The notes under the pieces: generated by a model
What the model was told of the DNA's origin: nothing
Database searches by the model: none
Seen by the model: the letters and a program-made list of their open reading frames with translations, nothing else
Shown: in pieces, positions 1 through 8,281 of the stretch
Position numbering within the stretch: position 1 is the stretch's first letter
Layout of the letters: each line of letters opens with the position of its first letter
Translations under genes and position numbers: made by a program
Assembly (NCBI GenBank): GCA_000720995.1
Contig: JOEL01000013.1
Span: 238,591-302,590 of the forward strand
Direction of reading: 5' to 3'
Length of the DNA stretch: 64,000 nucleotides
Source of the DNA: Streptomyces celluloflavus
Lineage (GTDB): Bacteria > Actinomycetota > Actinomycetes > Streptomycetales > Streptomycetaceae

Positions 1-87
1 GTGGGCGATGGAGGTGATGTTGGCGGGGCCGCCGATGAGTTCCAGGAGGTCCCGGGCGGTCTGGGCGTGCTTGTCGTTCGCGTGCAT
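1..87 (-). CDS. PTS transporter EIIB domain, N-terminus only (cut by window edge)
   Basis: The reverse strand from 87 reads MHANDKHAQTARDLLELIGG followed by PANITSIAH and runs off the window. This is the classic start of a glucose/GlcNAc/MurNAc-family PTS EIIB domain, in which a helix and the L-x-x-I-G-G-x-x-N-I segment come just before the phosphorylated cysteine (C-A-T-R-L-R in the family). The edge falls right before that cysteine. It lies 58 bp downstream of murQ on the same strand, so the operon order is regulator, etherase, permease. By analogy with MurP of E. coli it would import MurNAc or a related amino sugar as the 6-phosphate. Only 29 residues are visible, so the family is inferred from the start and the neighbours. 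It could also be a stand-alone IIB. Confidence 0.6.
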   Translation of the reverse strand, partial: MHANDKHAQTARDLLELIGGPANITSIAH

Positions 88-145
88 GGGGCCGTTCCGT
101 ACGTCGTTGTCTGGAGGAGGCACAGCGGGTGGGTGTCGGGGCAGG

Positions 146-1105
146 TCAGGGCGTGGGGGTCGGGGTGGCTGACGTGCTGGGGGGTGTGGTGTCGAGGGCC
201 GCGCGGAGCCGGCCGTCGTGGTCGGTGAGGAGGCCGGCGGCACGGTCCGCGGTCACACCGGCGAGGATCATCAGGATGGCGCGCTTGACCTCGCCGTCCG
301 CCGCGTCGAGGGCGGTTTCGACGGTGGACTCGTCGGCGTCGGTGGCGAGGTGGACGATCCGGCGGGAGCGGGCGCGCAGCTTCTCGTTGGAGGCGCGCAC
401 GTCCACCATGAGGTTGCCGTAGGTCTTGCCCAGCTTGATCATGACGGCGGTGGAGAGGGTGTTGAGGACGAGCTTTTGACAGGTGCCCGCCTTCAGCCGG
501 GTGGAACCGGTCAGGAACTCGGGGCCGACGACGATCTCCAGCGGGATGTCGGCGGCCCGGCCGAGCTCGGAGGGCGAGTTGCAGGACAGGCCGACGGTCA
601 GGGCCCCGGCGGCGCGGGCGTGCCGGACGGCGGCGACGGCGAAGGGGGTGCGGCCGGAGGCGGAGATGCCCACCACGGTGTCCTCGGGACGCAGCCCGAG
701 CCCGTCCAGGGCCCGGACGGCCGCGTCCCCGTCGTCCTCGGCGCCCTCGACGGCGCTGAGCATGGCCTCCGTCCCGCCGGCGATGACGGCCACGACCTGG
801 CCGGGGCGGGTGTTGAAGGTGGGCGGGCACTCGGCGGAGTCGAGGACGCCCATCCGTCCGGCGGTGCCCGCGCCGATGTGGATCAGGCGTCCGCCGCGCC
901 GCATCCGGTCGGCGACCGCGTCCACGGTTTCGGCCAGCCGGTCGGCGACGCCCGCGATGGCGGTGGGCACCTTGGCGTCCTCGGCGTTCATCAGCCGGAT
1001 CAACTCGACGGTGGAAAGGGTGTCGACGGCGGCCAGTTCAGGCCGGTGGGCCTCGGTGGACAATCCGTCGAGCTGGGCGCGCAGGGTCCGGTAGGGGGCG
1101 TTCAT
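146..1105 (-). CDS. murQ: N-acetylmuramic acid 6-phosphate etherase
   Basis: 319 residues, close to the usual ~300 of MurQ. It is a SIS-domain lyase that splits MurNAc-6-phosphate into GlcNAc-6-phosphate and D-lactate in cytosolic peptidoglycan recycling. The signature GAGTAGRMGVLDSAECPPTF is present about a third of the way in, followed by a second SIS motif (GISASGRTPF) and the conserved glycine/glutamate segment near TRLKAGTCQKLVLN. The ATG at 1105 is preceded by a purine-rich GGAGAG. It sits 63 bp after an RpiR-type regulator and before a PTS EIIB start, the same trio as the murR-murQ-murP locus of E. coli. The C-terminal ~15 residues are a low-complexity Pro/Thr tail. Confidence 0.95.
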   Translation of the reverse strand: MNAPYRTLRAQLDGLSTEAHRPELAAVDTLSTVELIRLMNAEDAKVPTAIAGVADRLAETVDAVADRMRRGGRLIHIGAGTAGRMGVLDSAECPPTFNTRPGQVVAVIAGGTEAMLSAVEGAEDDGDAAVRALDGLGLRPEDTVVGISASGRTPFAVAAVRHARAAGALTVGLSCNSPSELGRAADIPLEIVVGPEFLTGSTRLKAGTCQKLVLNTLSTAVMIKLGKTYGNLMVDVRASNEKLRARSRRIVHLATDADESTVETALDAADGEVKRAILMILAGVTADRAAGLLTDHDGRLRAALDTTPPSTSATPTPTP

Positions 1106-1168
1106 GGTGAGCTCTCCGCTCTGGTGCGGTGGGTTTGCGGTCCTGCGGGGGTGAGGTCGTCGCCGGGG

Positions 1169-2095
1169 TCAGCGGTCGGTGGGGGCGTTTGCCTGGTGGC
1201 GGGGCAGGACGGCGCGGAAGGATGCGGCGAGGCCCCGCTGGGCCCCGGAGTGGTAGGTGCGCTGGGCGACTCCGGTGACCAGGCAGTCGACCACCAGGAG
1301 CTGGCTGGTACGGCTGCTCATGGAGACGGAGCGCAGATCGCTGCCCTGGGCGGCGGCGGCCGTGGCCAGCACGACGTCCGCGTAGTGGGCGGCCGGGGAG
1401 CGCGGGCGAGAGGTGAGGGTGACCGTGGTGGCGCCGTTGTCGGCGGCGGTCCGCAGCGGGTCGACCACGTCCAAGGTGGTGCCCGAGTGGGAGATGCCGA
1501 TCGCGACGTCCTCCTCACCGAGGTGGACGGCGCTGGTCATGGCCCGGTGGGCGTCGCTGTGGGCGTGCGCGACCCGGCCGATCCGCATGAGCTTGGCGGC
1601 CAGGTCGTCGGCGACCGATCCGGAGGAGCCGATGCCGTAGACGTCGATGCGGCGGGCCCGGCTGATGGCCGTCACGGCCGCGTCGAGGGCGTCGATGTCG
1701 AGCTGGGAGGCCGTATCGGCGAGGATCTGCCGTTCCTCGGCCGCCAGCTTGGCCACCACACGGTCGAGCGGGTCGTTCAGGGCCACGGCGCCGACCGTGG
1801 GCACGGCCTGGGTGTTGGTGATGACGGCCGCCAGCTCCACCAGCGCGCGCCGGAGTTCGCGGTAGCCGGCATAGCCGAGGAGGCGGGCGGTACGGACCAC
1901 GGTGGTGTCGCTGGTGTGGGCGTGGTCGGCCAGGTCGGACACGCTCATCCGGGAGCAGGCCACGGGGTCGGCGAGCAGCGCGCGGGCGACCCGTTGCTGC
2001 TGGGCGCCGAGGCTCGGTACCAGGGACCGCACCTTCGCGGGCAGTGGGTGCTGGATCTCCACCTCGGCGAAAGTTTCTTCCGTCGTCTTTCTCAT
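1169..2095 (-). CDS. RpiR/MurR-family transcriptional regulator
   Basis: 308 residues from the ATG at 2095; the longer reading frame upstream is Pro/Arg-rich non-coding composition. An N-terminal RpiR helix-turn-helix (residues ~20-90, with SVSDLADHAHTSDTTVVRTA) is followed by a C-terminal SIS sugar-phosphate-binding domain (DVYGIGSSGSVADDLAAKL and GISHSGTTLDVVD). Such proteins sense an amino-sugar phosphate and control uptake and breakdown genes. As the first gene before murQ and the PTS gene it most likely autoregulates the operon. A matching pair of repeats overlaps its start. The ligand is probably MurNAc-6-phosphate, by analogy to MurR. Confidence 0.9.
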   Translation of the reverse strand: MRKTTEETFAEVEIQHPLPAKVRSLVPSLGAQQQRVARALLADPVACSRMSVSDLADHAHTSDTTVVRTARLLGYAGYRELRRALVELAAVITNTQAVPTVGAVALNDPLDRVVAKLAAEERQILADTASQLDIDALDAAVTAISRARRIDVYGIGSSGSVADDLAAKLMRIGRVAHAHSDAHRAMTSAVHLGEEDVAIGISHSGTTLDVVDPLRTAADNGATTVTLTSRPRSPAAHYADVVLATAAAAQGSDLRSVSMSSRTSQLLVVDCLVTGVAQRTYHSGAQRGLAASFRAVLPRHQANAPTDR

Positions 2096-2113
2096 GACAC
2101 GAAAGTTACTACC
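2068..2113. promoter_or_regulatory. Paired repeats at the rpiR start, candidate autoregulatory site; 2114-2495 otherwise empty
   Basis: Two copies of CGAAAGTT(T/A)CT(T/A)CC lie at 2068-2081 and 2100-2113, 32 bp apart, one just inside and one just upstream of the regulator's start codon. About three helical turns separate them, suitable for a dimer of dimers. RpiR proteins often bind GAAA/TTTC-type sites near their own promoters, so this is a candidate operator. The rest of the ~400-bp gap up to the permease stop at 2496 is GC-rich and holds no gene I can support. Confidence 0.4.
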
Positions 2114-2495
2114 GTCGCCGGCTCGATGGCGTGGGCCGTTGGACCCCCGGCCGCCCGACGAAGGGCCCGACGGCCTCTGGTCGCCGTTCCCTGGCCGGGG
2201 CCCCGGCCTGTTCCGGCAGGCTGCGGTGAGGGCTCCGGAGCCTTGAGGCCCCTGGGGATTCCGGTGGCCGGTGAGCCCTGGAGGCTCGGAACCCTGGCGC
2301 TCGGTGCACGGGGGGGCTGGGGTCAAGCACCCCCGCCCCGCGGCGGTCCCAGCCGCCCGCGCGGCAGCCGCCGCAAACCCCCTGCCGCCGTTCGGCTGCC
2401 CGTCCATCGACGCCCAGCCGGACGTCGAGCCGACTCACGACCGCCCGCTGTCCCGCGCACCGGACCTGGCCCATGGCGCGGGGGCCCGTCCCGGC

Positions 2496-3863
2496 TCAGG
2501 CGGCCGAGGGCTCGGTGGCCGGGTTCGGGTCCGCGTGGGTGTCGGCCGGCCGGAACTCCGGGGTGGGACGGCGGAAGCCGCGGGTCAGCCACAGGAGGCA
2601 GGCGAAACCGCAGACGAGCCAGCAGGCTCCGATGGCGAGGGCGACCGCGCTGAGCCGGGTCAGCAGGTAGACGGTGACGCAGGCACCCAATGCGGGGAGG
2701 ACGACATGGCCCAGCACCCCGACGCGGCGGGTGCGCCGGTTGCGGACGAAGTACGCGATGACGCACACGTTGACGACGGTGAAGCCCAGCAGCGCGCCGA
2801 AGTTGATGAACGAGGTCGCGGTCTCGACGGAGAGGCCGAGGCCGACGACGCACATGGCCCCGGTCACCAGGAGGCAGCGGACGGGCGTCCCGGTCCGGGC
2901 ATTGAGCGCGCCGAAGAACCGCTTGGGCAGCACTCCGTCCCGGCCCATGACGAACAGCAGGCGGCTGGAGCCGAGTTGGACGGCGAGTCCGGAGGCGAAG
3001 CCGCCGACGATGCCGGCCAGGTTGGTCCAGTCCGCGAAGAACACGCCGCCGACCTGGATGGACATGGTGTACCCGGCGACCTGCGGATCGCCGAACACGC
3101 CACCCGCGTGGACCAGTTGCATGAGGTAGGCGACGACCGCGAAGAGGACGCCGCCGATCGCGATGACGAGTACGACCGCGCGGGGAATGGTGCGCTCGGC
3201 GTCGAGGGTCTCCTCCGAGAGGGTGGTGACGGCGTCGAAGCCGAGATAGGAGTAGGCGGCGACGGCCGCGGCGGTGGAGACCCCGTCGAGGCTGGTGTGC
3301 GCGTTCCAGACCGGCGCCGTGTAGGACGTCGGCTGGTGGTGCCCCAGGTAGACCAGGCAGTAAGCGGCGAAGAGCAGCACGAGGAAGACGGCCAGGCCGG
3401 TAAGGACCCTGTTGACGCGGTCGGAGAGCACGACCCCGAAGATGTTGATGAGCGTGGTCAGGCCGGCGTTGATCAGCATCCACGCCCAGACGGGGACGGC
3501 CGGGAACTGGGCGTTGAGGTACACCGACTGCACCAGCCAGGCGACCATCGGCAGGAACAGGTAGTCGAGCAGGATGCTCCAGCCGACGAGGAAACCGATC
3601 GGGGAGCCGATCTGCTTGCGGGCGTAGACGTACGCCGACCCGGAAGCGGGATGGTGCCTGGCCATCTTGGCGTAGCTCAGCGCGGTGAGCAGAATCGCCC
3701 CGGTGGCCAGGACGAAGGCGGTCGGGGCGGTTCCCGCGCTGGCGGCGGCGATCACCTCGAAGATCACCATCACCAGGCTCGGCGACATATAGGCCAGCCC
3801 GAAGGTGACGACGGAGAGCAGGGAGAGCCTGGGCGCGAGGCCGGCCGGTTCCGCGGCGGTCAT
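2496..3863 (-). CDS. APC-family amino acid permease
   Basis: 455 residues from the ATG at 3863. It is a polytopic membrane protein with about 12 hydrophobic segments. The first carries the APC-superfamily hallmark (LAYMSPSLVMVIFEVIAAAS), and a later segment has the family's Y-L-G-F-D-A-V-T-T-L-S-E-E motif of helix 6. It is probably an amino-acid or polyamine/H+ symporter of the inner membrane. Its start overlaps the stop of the C-N hydrolase by ATGA, so the two are translationally coupled, and the permease may import the substrate of that hydrolase. The substrate is not evident from the sequence. Confidence 0.88.
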   Translation of the reverse strand: MTAAEPAGLAPRLSLLSVVTFGLAYMSPSLVMVIFEVIAAASAGTAPTAFVLATGAILLTALSYAKMARHHPASGSAYVYARKQIGSPIGFLVGWSILLDYLFLPMVAWLVQSVYLNAQFPAVPVWAWMLINAGLTTLINIFGVVLSDRVNRVLTGLAVFLVLLFAAYCLVYLGHHQPTSYTAPVWNAHTSLDGVSTAAAVAAYSYLGFDAVTTLSEETLDAERTIPRAVVLVIAIGGVLFAVVAYLMQLVHAGGVFGDPQVAGYTMSIQVGGVFFADWTNLAGIVGGFASGLAVQLGSSRLLFVMGRDGVLPKRFFGALNARTGTPVRCLLVTGAMCVVGLGLSVETATSFINFGALLGFTVVNVCVIAYFVRNRRTRRVGVLGHVVLPALGACVTVYLLTRLSAVALAIGACWLVCGFACLLWLTRGFRRPTPEFRPADTHADPNPATEPSAA

Positions 3864-4792
3864 TGCGGGCCGTTCTCCCCGGCGGGACGGCAGAAGACGA
3901 CCGGGCCGGCCGGGCGCAGGTCGTTCCGGGTCTCCGGCGAGATGGCCGGCCGCCACGTGGCCGGGTCGATGTGCCCGTTGTAGAGCGGGAGTTCCAGGGG
4001 GCTGTCGTCCGCCCGGAACTGGTCCCAGGGCCAGGAGTCGCCGCTCGTCCCGAACTTGCGGGTGGCCGCGACGCGGTCGAAGTCGATGACACCGAGCAGC
4101 GTGGTGTCCTCCATCCCGGCGGCGACGCGGATACCGCCTTCGGGGTCGACCAGCAGGCTGTGCCCCTGCGCGGTGGGGGCGGCTCCGTTCACGCTGGCCA
4201 CCCAGATCTGGTTGACGATCGCGTTGGCCTGGTTCAACGGGATCTCCTGGGCGCGGCCCGACGTCGAGGTCTGCACGAGGTTGACGACGAGTTCGGCGCC
4301 CATCCACGCCAGATGCCGGGTGACCTCCGGGTACCACGCGTCATAGCAGATGGACAGGCCCACCCTGCCGGTGCCGGGCATGTCGAAGACGACGAACCGG
4401 CGGCCGGGGCACATCGGCTCGTACGGGCGCCAGGTGAAGATCTTCCGGTAGTCGGCGACCAACTCCCCCTGCGGGTTGTAGACCACGGCGGTGTTGTGGA
4501 CCGCGCCGTCCGCGCCGCGTTCGAGCACGGTTCCGGGGATCAGCCAGATGCCGAGCTCCCGTGCCAGGCCGGCGAGCGCCATCCCCCGGGGGCCGTCGAG
4601 GGGTTCGGCGTAGGCGGTGTAGTACTCGCGCTCGCTCATCGTCTCCGCTCCGAGGGAGCAGAGGTGGAGCTCGGGGTAGATGACGAGTTCCGCGGCGTTG
4701 GGCGACTTCATCAGCGATCGCAGGCCCTGGGCGAAGTCCTCGAAGGACTGCGCGGAGGCTTGGACGAGGGCCAGCCGCAGGTGTCGGCTCAT
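3860..4792 (-). CDS. Carbon-nitrogen hydrolase (nitrilase superfamily amidase)
   Basis: 310 residues from the ATG at 4792 (MSRHLRLALVQAS). The Glu-Lys-Cys catalytic triad of the nitrilase superfamily is visible: Glu in LVIYPELHLCS, Lys in VADYRKIFTW and Cys in VGLSICYDAWYPEV. The overall organisation resembles formamidase/aliphatic-amidase branches, with an extended C-terminal tail. It hydrolyses a C-N bond of an amide, nitrile or carbamoyl compound in the cytosol. Coupling to an amino-acid permease and a divergent TetR gene suggests a small uptake-and-deamidation unit for a nitrogen source. Which amide is used is unknown. Confidence 0.88.
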   Translation of the reverse strand: MSRHLRLALVQASAQSFEDFAQGLRSLMKSPNAAELVIYPELHLCSLGAETMSEREYYTAYAEPLDGPRGMALAGLARELGIWLIPGTVLERGADGAVHNTAVVYNPQGELVADYRKIFTWRPYEPMCPGRRFVVFDMPGTGRVGLSICYDAWYPEVTRHLAWMGAELVVNLVQTSTSGRAQEIPLNQANAIVNQIWVASVNGAAPTAQGHSLLVDPEGGIRVAAGMEDTTLLGVIDFDRVAATRKFGTSGDSWPWDQFRADDSPLELPLYNGHIDPATWRPAISPETRNDLRPAGPVVFCRPAGENGPQ

Positions 4793-4993
4793 GGGGGCCG
4801 GTCTCCTTGCTCCTTGACGACGGTGGCACGGGAACAGGTGGGGCGTCGAGGTATCGACGCGGGGGTGCGGAGGCACCGGGCTGCACCGCCGCGGAGTTCA
4901 CCCCCCGTTAATTAAACGAAATTTAGATAATGAATGAGGGCGGGTCAATGGGTGCCGCGGGAGAAGTCCGGACCGTGTGCCAGCATGAGAGCC
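4793..4993. promoter_or_regulatory. Divergent promoter region with an AT-rich palindrome
   Basis: The 201-bp gap between the amidase/permease operon and the TetR gene holds an abruptly AT-rich stretch at 4907-4936 (GTTAATTAAACGAAATTTAG, then ATAATGAAT), including the perfect palindrome TTAATTAA at 4908-4915. In DNA this GC-rich, such a patch between divergent genes most likely holds the core promoters and the TetR operator. This assignment is inferred from position and composition only. Confidence 0.45.
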
Positions 4994-5605
4994 ATGCCCC
5001 GCCCGAAGAACCAGGCCGAACGCCGCGCCCACCTGATCAACGCCGCCACCCGGGCCGTGATCAAGCGCGGGTCCACCGGCACGAAACTGCGGGACATCGC
5101 CGAGGCCGCCGAGCTCACCCCCGCCTCGGTCCTCTACTACTATCCGGACGTCCAGGACCTGTACGCGGCGGTCCTCGAACGCGGCATCACGACCTACTGC
5201 GAGCACCGCGAGCAGGAGATCGCCGCCGTACAGGGCCCGGTGGAGCAGCTGCGCGCCTGCATCCGCTCCGGCGTCCCCTGGCCCGGCGAGGCGGAGCAGA
5301 ACACCCGGCTGCTGTTCGAGCTCTTCCCGGTGGTCCTGCGCAACGAGGCGGCCGCCGAACAGGACCGGGTCTTCGTCGCGCGGCAGGCCGAGCTCTACCG
5401 CGACGTGCTCCAACGCGGCGCCGATGGCGGCGACTTCGCGCTGGCCGGCGCCGCCCCGGCGCTCGCCCGCTCCTTCGTCGCCCTGGAGGACGGCTATGCC
5501 ATCGAGCTCATGATCGGCGCCGCCACCGCCGAGGAGATCGAAGCCCGGCTGCTCGCCCACGCCCGCCTTGTCACGGGCAATCCTGCTTTCACGCCGGGGA
5601 GCTGA
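4994..5605 (+). CDS. TetR-family transcriptional regulator
   Basis: 203 residues from the ATG at 4994; an in-frame ATG at 4985 is also possible. The N-terminal TetR helix-turn-helix spans residues ~8-55, with KLRDIAEAAELTPASVLYYY as recognition region. The C-terminal half is an all-helical ligand domain. It is divergent from the permease/amidase operon and therefore its probable local regulator. The ligand is unknown. Confidence 0.88.
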   Translation: MPRPKNQAERRAHLINAATRAVIKRGSTGTKLRDIAEAAELTPASVLYYYPDVQDLYAAVLERGITTYCEHREQEIAAVQGPVEQLRACIRSGVPWPGEAEQNTRLLFELFPVVLRNEAAAEQDRVFVARQAELYRDVLQRGADGGDFALAGAAPALARSFVALEDGYAIELMIGAATAEEIEARLLAHARLVTGNPAFTPGS

Positions 5606-5701
5606 CGCTCTTTCAGCCAGTCCGGCGAGCGCTGGAGGGCAGGAGGGCTGGAGGGCTGGATTCGCAGAAGGGTGGCAGTGGGTGGGGTGGTCAGGACAAC
5701 T

Positions 5702-5746
5702 GCGCCCGTTCCCCGTTCCCCATACCGCGCCCGTTCCCCGTTCCCC
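5702..5746. repeat. Short direct repeat, two 20-bp copies
   Basis: GCGCCCGTTCCCCGTTCCCC occurs exactly at 5702-5721 and 5727-5746 (25-bp period). Each copy contains an internal CGTTCCC doublet, and an imperfect GGAGGGCTGGA tandem lies just before, around 5630-5660. It lies in the 315-bp convergent gap between the TetR and glycosylase-like genes, and no gene is visible there. It is probably simple-sequence slippage. Confidence 0.6.
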
Positions 5747-5850
5747 GTCGCGCATGCGGACGCCGGCGCCTCATCGCGCTGTCACGCCATGGGCGGAGGG
5801 CGGCAGCGACGGCGTGGTCCACGGCGCCTTCCGGAGGACCGGGCGGGCCT

Positions 5851-5914
5851 GGGCCCTGCCGTCACCTTCCCGTCTGCCCCGCGGTGCGACGACGGGAAGG
5901 TGACGACAGGCCCC
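5851..5914. terminator. Bidirectional intrinsic-type terminator
   Basis: A perfect 14-bp stem, GTCACCTTCCCGTC (5861-5874) with GACGGGAAGGTGAC (5891-5904), is extended outward by CCTGCC/GACAGG with one mismatch, around a 16-nt loop. It sits between two convergent genes, immediately after the stop at 5921 on the minus strand. It has no U-tract, as is common for Streptomyces terminators. Confidence 0.75.
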
Positions 5915-5920
5915 AGCGGC

Positions 5921-6559
5921 TCACGCGGCTCGGAGTTCCTGGGCCGCGCCTTTCGACAGGCCGACGCGTACCAGGGCGGCCGCGAATCGGGCGTGGTCCT
6001 CCGGCTGCGTCAACCGCCCGAGGCCGTCCGGAGTGTGCGGCAGTCCCAGACTCTTCGCCGTCTCGCAGGCCCTCTCGTCGAAGAAGGGGCGCAGGTGTGG
6101 CCAGACGGCCTGGACCTCCCGGCAGAAGATGTTCGCGCCGACCGGGCCGATCCTGGGGACCTCCCGCAGCAGTTCCTGGAGCTTGCCGCGGTCGCCGCCG
6201 GATTCTTCGTGCATCCGCCGGAGGTCGCCGTGCCAGCGTTCGAGCACCAGGTCAGCCCCCTTTCCGAGAGCCGTGGCGGTGCTCTCGTCGTAGCGGACGT
6301 AATGGGCCCGGCCCAGCGCGTCCACCCGGTCCTGCCAGCCGGAGTCCGCCATCGCCCGTGACGTGCGGAAGCCCGCTGCGAACAGTTCCCGGGCCGCGTG
6401 CGTAGCCGTCTCCGCCTTGATCCGGATCGAGCACAGCGTCGTGAACACCAGCAGTTGGTACAGCGGCGCGGGTTTGTCCCGGAGCGCGATACCGGCTTCC
6501 TCGGCGTACGTCTGCCCGTGCGCGGACAGCAACTCGGCAACGATCTCGTCGGACTTCAT
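5921..6559 (-). CDS. HhH-GPD (endonuclease III-like) DNA glycosylase-family protein
   Basis: 212 residues. The segment around residues 130-155 (LQELLREVPRIGPVGANIF) is the helix-hairpin-helix of the Nth/MutY superfamily, with the expected hydrophobic helices around it. There is no C-terminal four-cysteine cluster, so it would lack the FeS cluster of classical Nth. The usual catalytic Lys position is not obvious to me, but an aspartate-containing segment (FFDERACE) follows the HhH. It probably acts in base-excision repair or is a non-catalytic relative. It stands alone on the minus strand with its own terminator. Confidence 0.7.
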   Translation of the reverse strand: MKSDEIVAELLSAHGQTYAEEAGIALRDKPAPLYQLLVFTTLCSIRIKAETATHAARELFAAGFRTSRAMADSGWQDRVDALGRAHYVRYDESTATALGKGADLVLERWHGDLRRMHEESGGDRGKLQELLREVPRIGPVGANIFCREVQAVWPHLRPFFDERACETAKSLGLPHTPDGLGRLTQPEDHARFAAALVRVGLSKGAAQELRAA

Positions 6560-7358
6560 GAGGGCTCACATCCTCCGGACGTGGTCGTCGTCGCTGACGG
6601 ACCGCATCGCCGTGGCACCATCGAGGGGCCCGCCCTCCCCCGGCAACGGGCGGGCGATACCCCCGTGGAAAGCCCGCCGTCCGACGTGGGGCGGTGCCCG
6701 CACGGTGATCCCCCCTTCGCTCTTCCGAGACTCGCGAAATACGGAAGCGTGGCAGCAAGCGCTGGGCGCGCACGGCAGGAGGCAGCACACCGCGCGGCGG
6801 GCGCGGAGCGCTGATCGGCCCGGCACGGGCCGTTCCTTCAACGATAAATTCCGCCGACGGCATGTGCACCGCGGCCGTCGCGGAGAGCGGTGCTCGCAGG
6901 GACCGGTCAGGTCGCGCCCTGCACCACGGCGCGGGGACGCCGCATCGCCGTTCCGGGGGCAGTTGCCTGCCGGCGCGTTACGGGTTCCGGGCCGTCGGGA
7001 GACCGCGGGTGCGGCGCCGGACCGGCCGCGCGTCGCACCACCACACGGAGGCGGACGGGGCCGGATCGCGGCGGTCTACCCGTGATCGTCCGCACCGCCG
7101 GGCCGGGTGAAGCGGTCGAGGAGGCGGACGGCGATGTCGATGGCGCGGTCCGCTCGTGTGCGGTCCCCGGAGACGCGGTAGTGCTCCGACGACGGTGGGC
7201 GGCAACGCCGAGCGCACCCGTCACAGAGCCCGAAAGTGGGTGTGAATGTGGGGGTCCTCCGGGACTTCTCCGGGACTTTCGGCGGCAGCAACAGGCACAC
7301 ATCGCGTACCGCTGCGCGCTCCGGGCCGTCGCGGTCCATGCCGGGCGTCGCCCGGCGG
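6560..7358. other. ~800-bp gap with no well-supported gene
   Basis: No frame here combines a plausible start, Shine-Dalgarno and consistent codon bias. The best fragment is a minus-strand tail ending at 7076 (..RADRAIDIAVRLLDRFTRPG..) that looks protein-like for ~50 codons with high third-position GC but has no convincing start. It may be the remnant of a small gene. A tandem CGGGACTT element lies at 7260-7279. Confidence 0.4.
7260..7279. repeat. CGGGACTTC tandem element, copy 1
   Basis: CGGGACTTC at 7260-7268 is followed 11 bp later by CGGGACTTT (7271-7279). A related pair occurs at 8997-9017. Both are intergenic, on either side of the TOPRIM and DUF6328 genes. Confidence 0.45.
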
Positions 7359-7976
7359 TCAGAGGCTGGTGAGCAGGCCGTCGAGCGGGGCGGGTGTGCG
7401 GTCGGGGTCGAGGGCCTCGACGAGGACACGGCCGTAGTGGATCTTGCGGCCTTTCTTCGTGCCGAGGAAGCGCCGCAACTGCTGCTGTGAGGTGCGGTCC
7501 TGCTGTGCGGGCTGACGCAGGAAGGTCCGCAGGGCGCGCTGGTCGCCCTCCGCCCGGACGAGTTCCGCGACCCGTGTCACGCCCAGCGCGCGGATGAGCT
7601 CGTCCTCCAGATCCGCCGCGCAGACGAAGAACTCCGGCTGTGCCGTATCGGCCCGCTCCAAGGCGCGGGCGTAGTAGGGCCGCTCCGCCTCGTCGCACAG
7701 TCCCGTGAGGCGGAGGCCCAGGCCGGTCGGCCCGAGGAGACGGGCGAAGCGACCGACGCTCATCGCACCGCCCATCGACAGGACGCAGACGCCTTCGGCC
7801 GCCAGGTTCCGGCCACGGCTCGCGGCCAGCGCGTCGACCGCCGCGGCGTCGCTCAGTCCTTCGAGCAGGACGACGGCCCGGACGGGCAGCTGCACAGCCA
7901 GTTCGCGAGCGCAGTCGCCGGGACCACCGGCCGCCCACTCGGCGACCGCCTCCCCGAACGTCCGCATATCAGCCAT
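7359..7976 (-). CDS. Stand-alone TOPRIM-domain protein (OLD-like nuclease fragment family)
   Basis: 205 residues from the ATG at 7976; upstream sequence in frame is unlike protein. TOPRIM metal ligands are visible: Glu in AVVLLEGLSDAAAVDALA, the acidic pair in LTGLCDEAERPYY and the later acidic motif in AADLEDELIRALG. This is the nuclease half of OLD-family ATP-dependent endonucleases, but the AAA/SMC-type ATPase half is absent. Such short TOPRIM proteins are common in Streptomyces and usually annotated ATP-dependent endonuclease. A role in DNA processing or phage defence is possible but not shown. No partner ATPase lies next to it. Confidence 0.72.
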   Translation of the reverse strand: MADMRTFGEAVAEWAAGGPGDCARELAVQLPVRAVVLLEGLSDAAAVDALAASRGRNLAAEGVCVLSMGGAMSVGRFARLLGPTGLGLRLTGLCDEAERPYYARALERADTAQPEFFVCAADLEDELIRALGVTRVAELVRAEGDQRALRTFLRQPAQQDRTSQQQLRRFLGTKKGRKIHYGRVLVEALDPDRTPAPLDGLLTSL

Positions 7977-8245
7977 GAGGCGGAGTCTCCCTCCTTCCCG
8001 GCCACCACACCAGGGAATTTCCGACGGCACGTCGATCGGCGGTGTGCTACCGGCCCGAGGCCCGAACACGGGCGTCCGGCACGGGATTTGCCCCAGTCGG
8101 CGCGCCAGGGAGACGACCGATTCCCCTGCCTCCAGTTCCTCGGAGGCGTGGACGCTCCGATTCGCATGGCACCAGTAGAAACGTTGTCGCCGCGGCAAGG
8201 TCAACCGGCGCCGTCATCGCCTGGCCGGTGAGTGCCACGGCGTCC

Positions 8246-8281
8246 ATGACGTGCCCGGCGGGATCCTGCCGGGCACGTCAT
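8246..8281 (-). terminator. Perfect 14-bp hairpin overlapping the DUF6328 stop codon
   Basis: ATGACGTGCCCGGC (8246-8259) pairs exactly with GCCGGGCACGTCAT (8268-8281) around GGGATCCT. The TGA stop of the upstream minus-strand gene (8278-8280) is part of the stem, so the terminator is fused to the end of the coding sequence. Confidence 0.8.

Noticed and set aside
218-2653. Very long Gly/Ala/Val/Arg-rich open frames opposite murQ and the RpiR gene, and many similar ones elsewhere
   Set aside because: They are antisense shadows typical of very high GC DNA. The opposite strand carries recognisable families with correct starts, and the shadows lack domains and protein-like composition.
5630-5750. 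CRISPR-like or minisatellite array
   Set aside because: Only two 20-bp copies and short GGAGGGCTGGA tandems; no regular spacers and no cas genes.
6890-7372. Plus-strand open frame in the 6.6-7.4 kb gap as a gene
   Set aside because: Arg/Gly-rich composition, no Shine-Dalgarno, no recognisable domain and inconsistent third-position GC.
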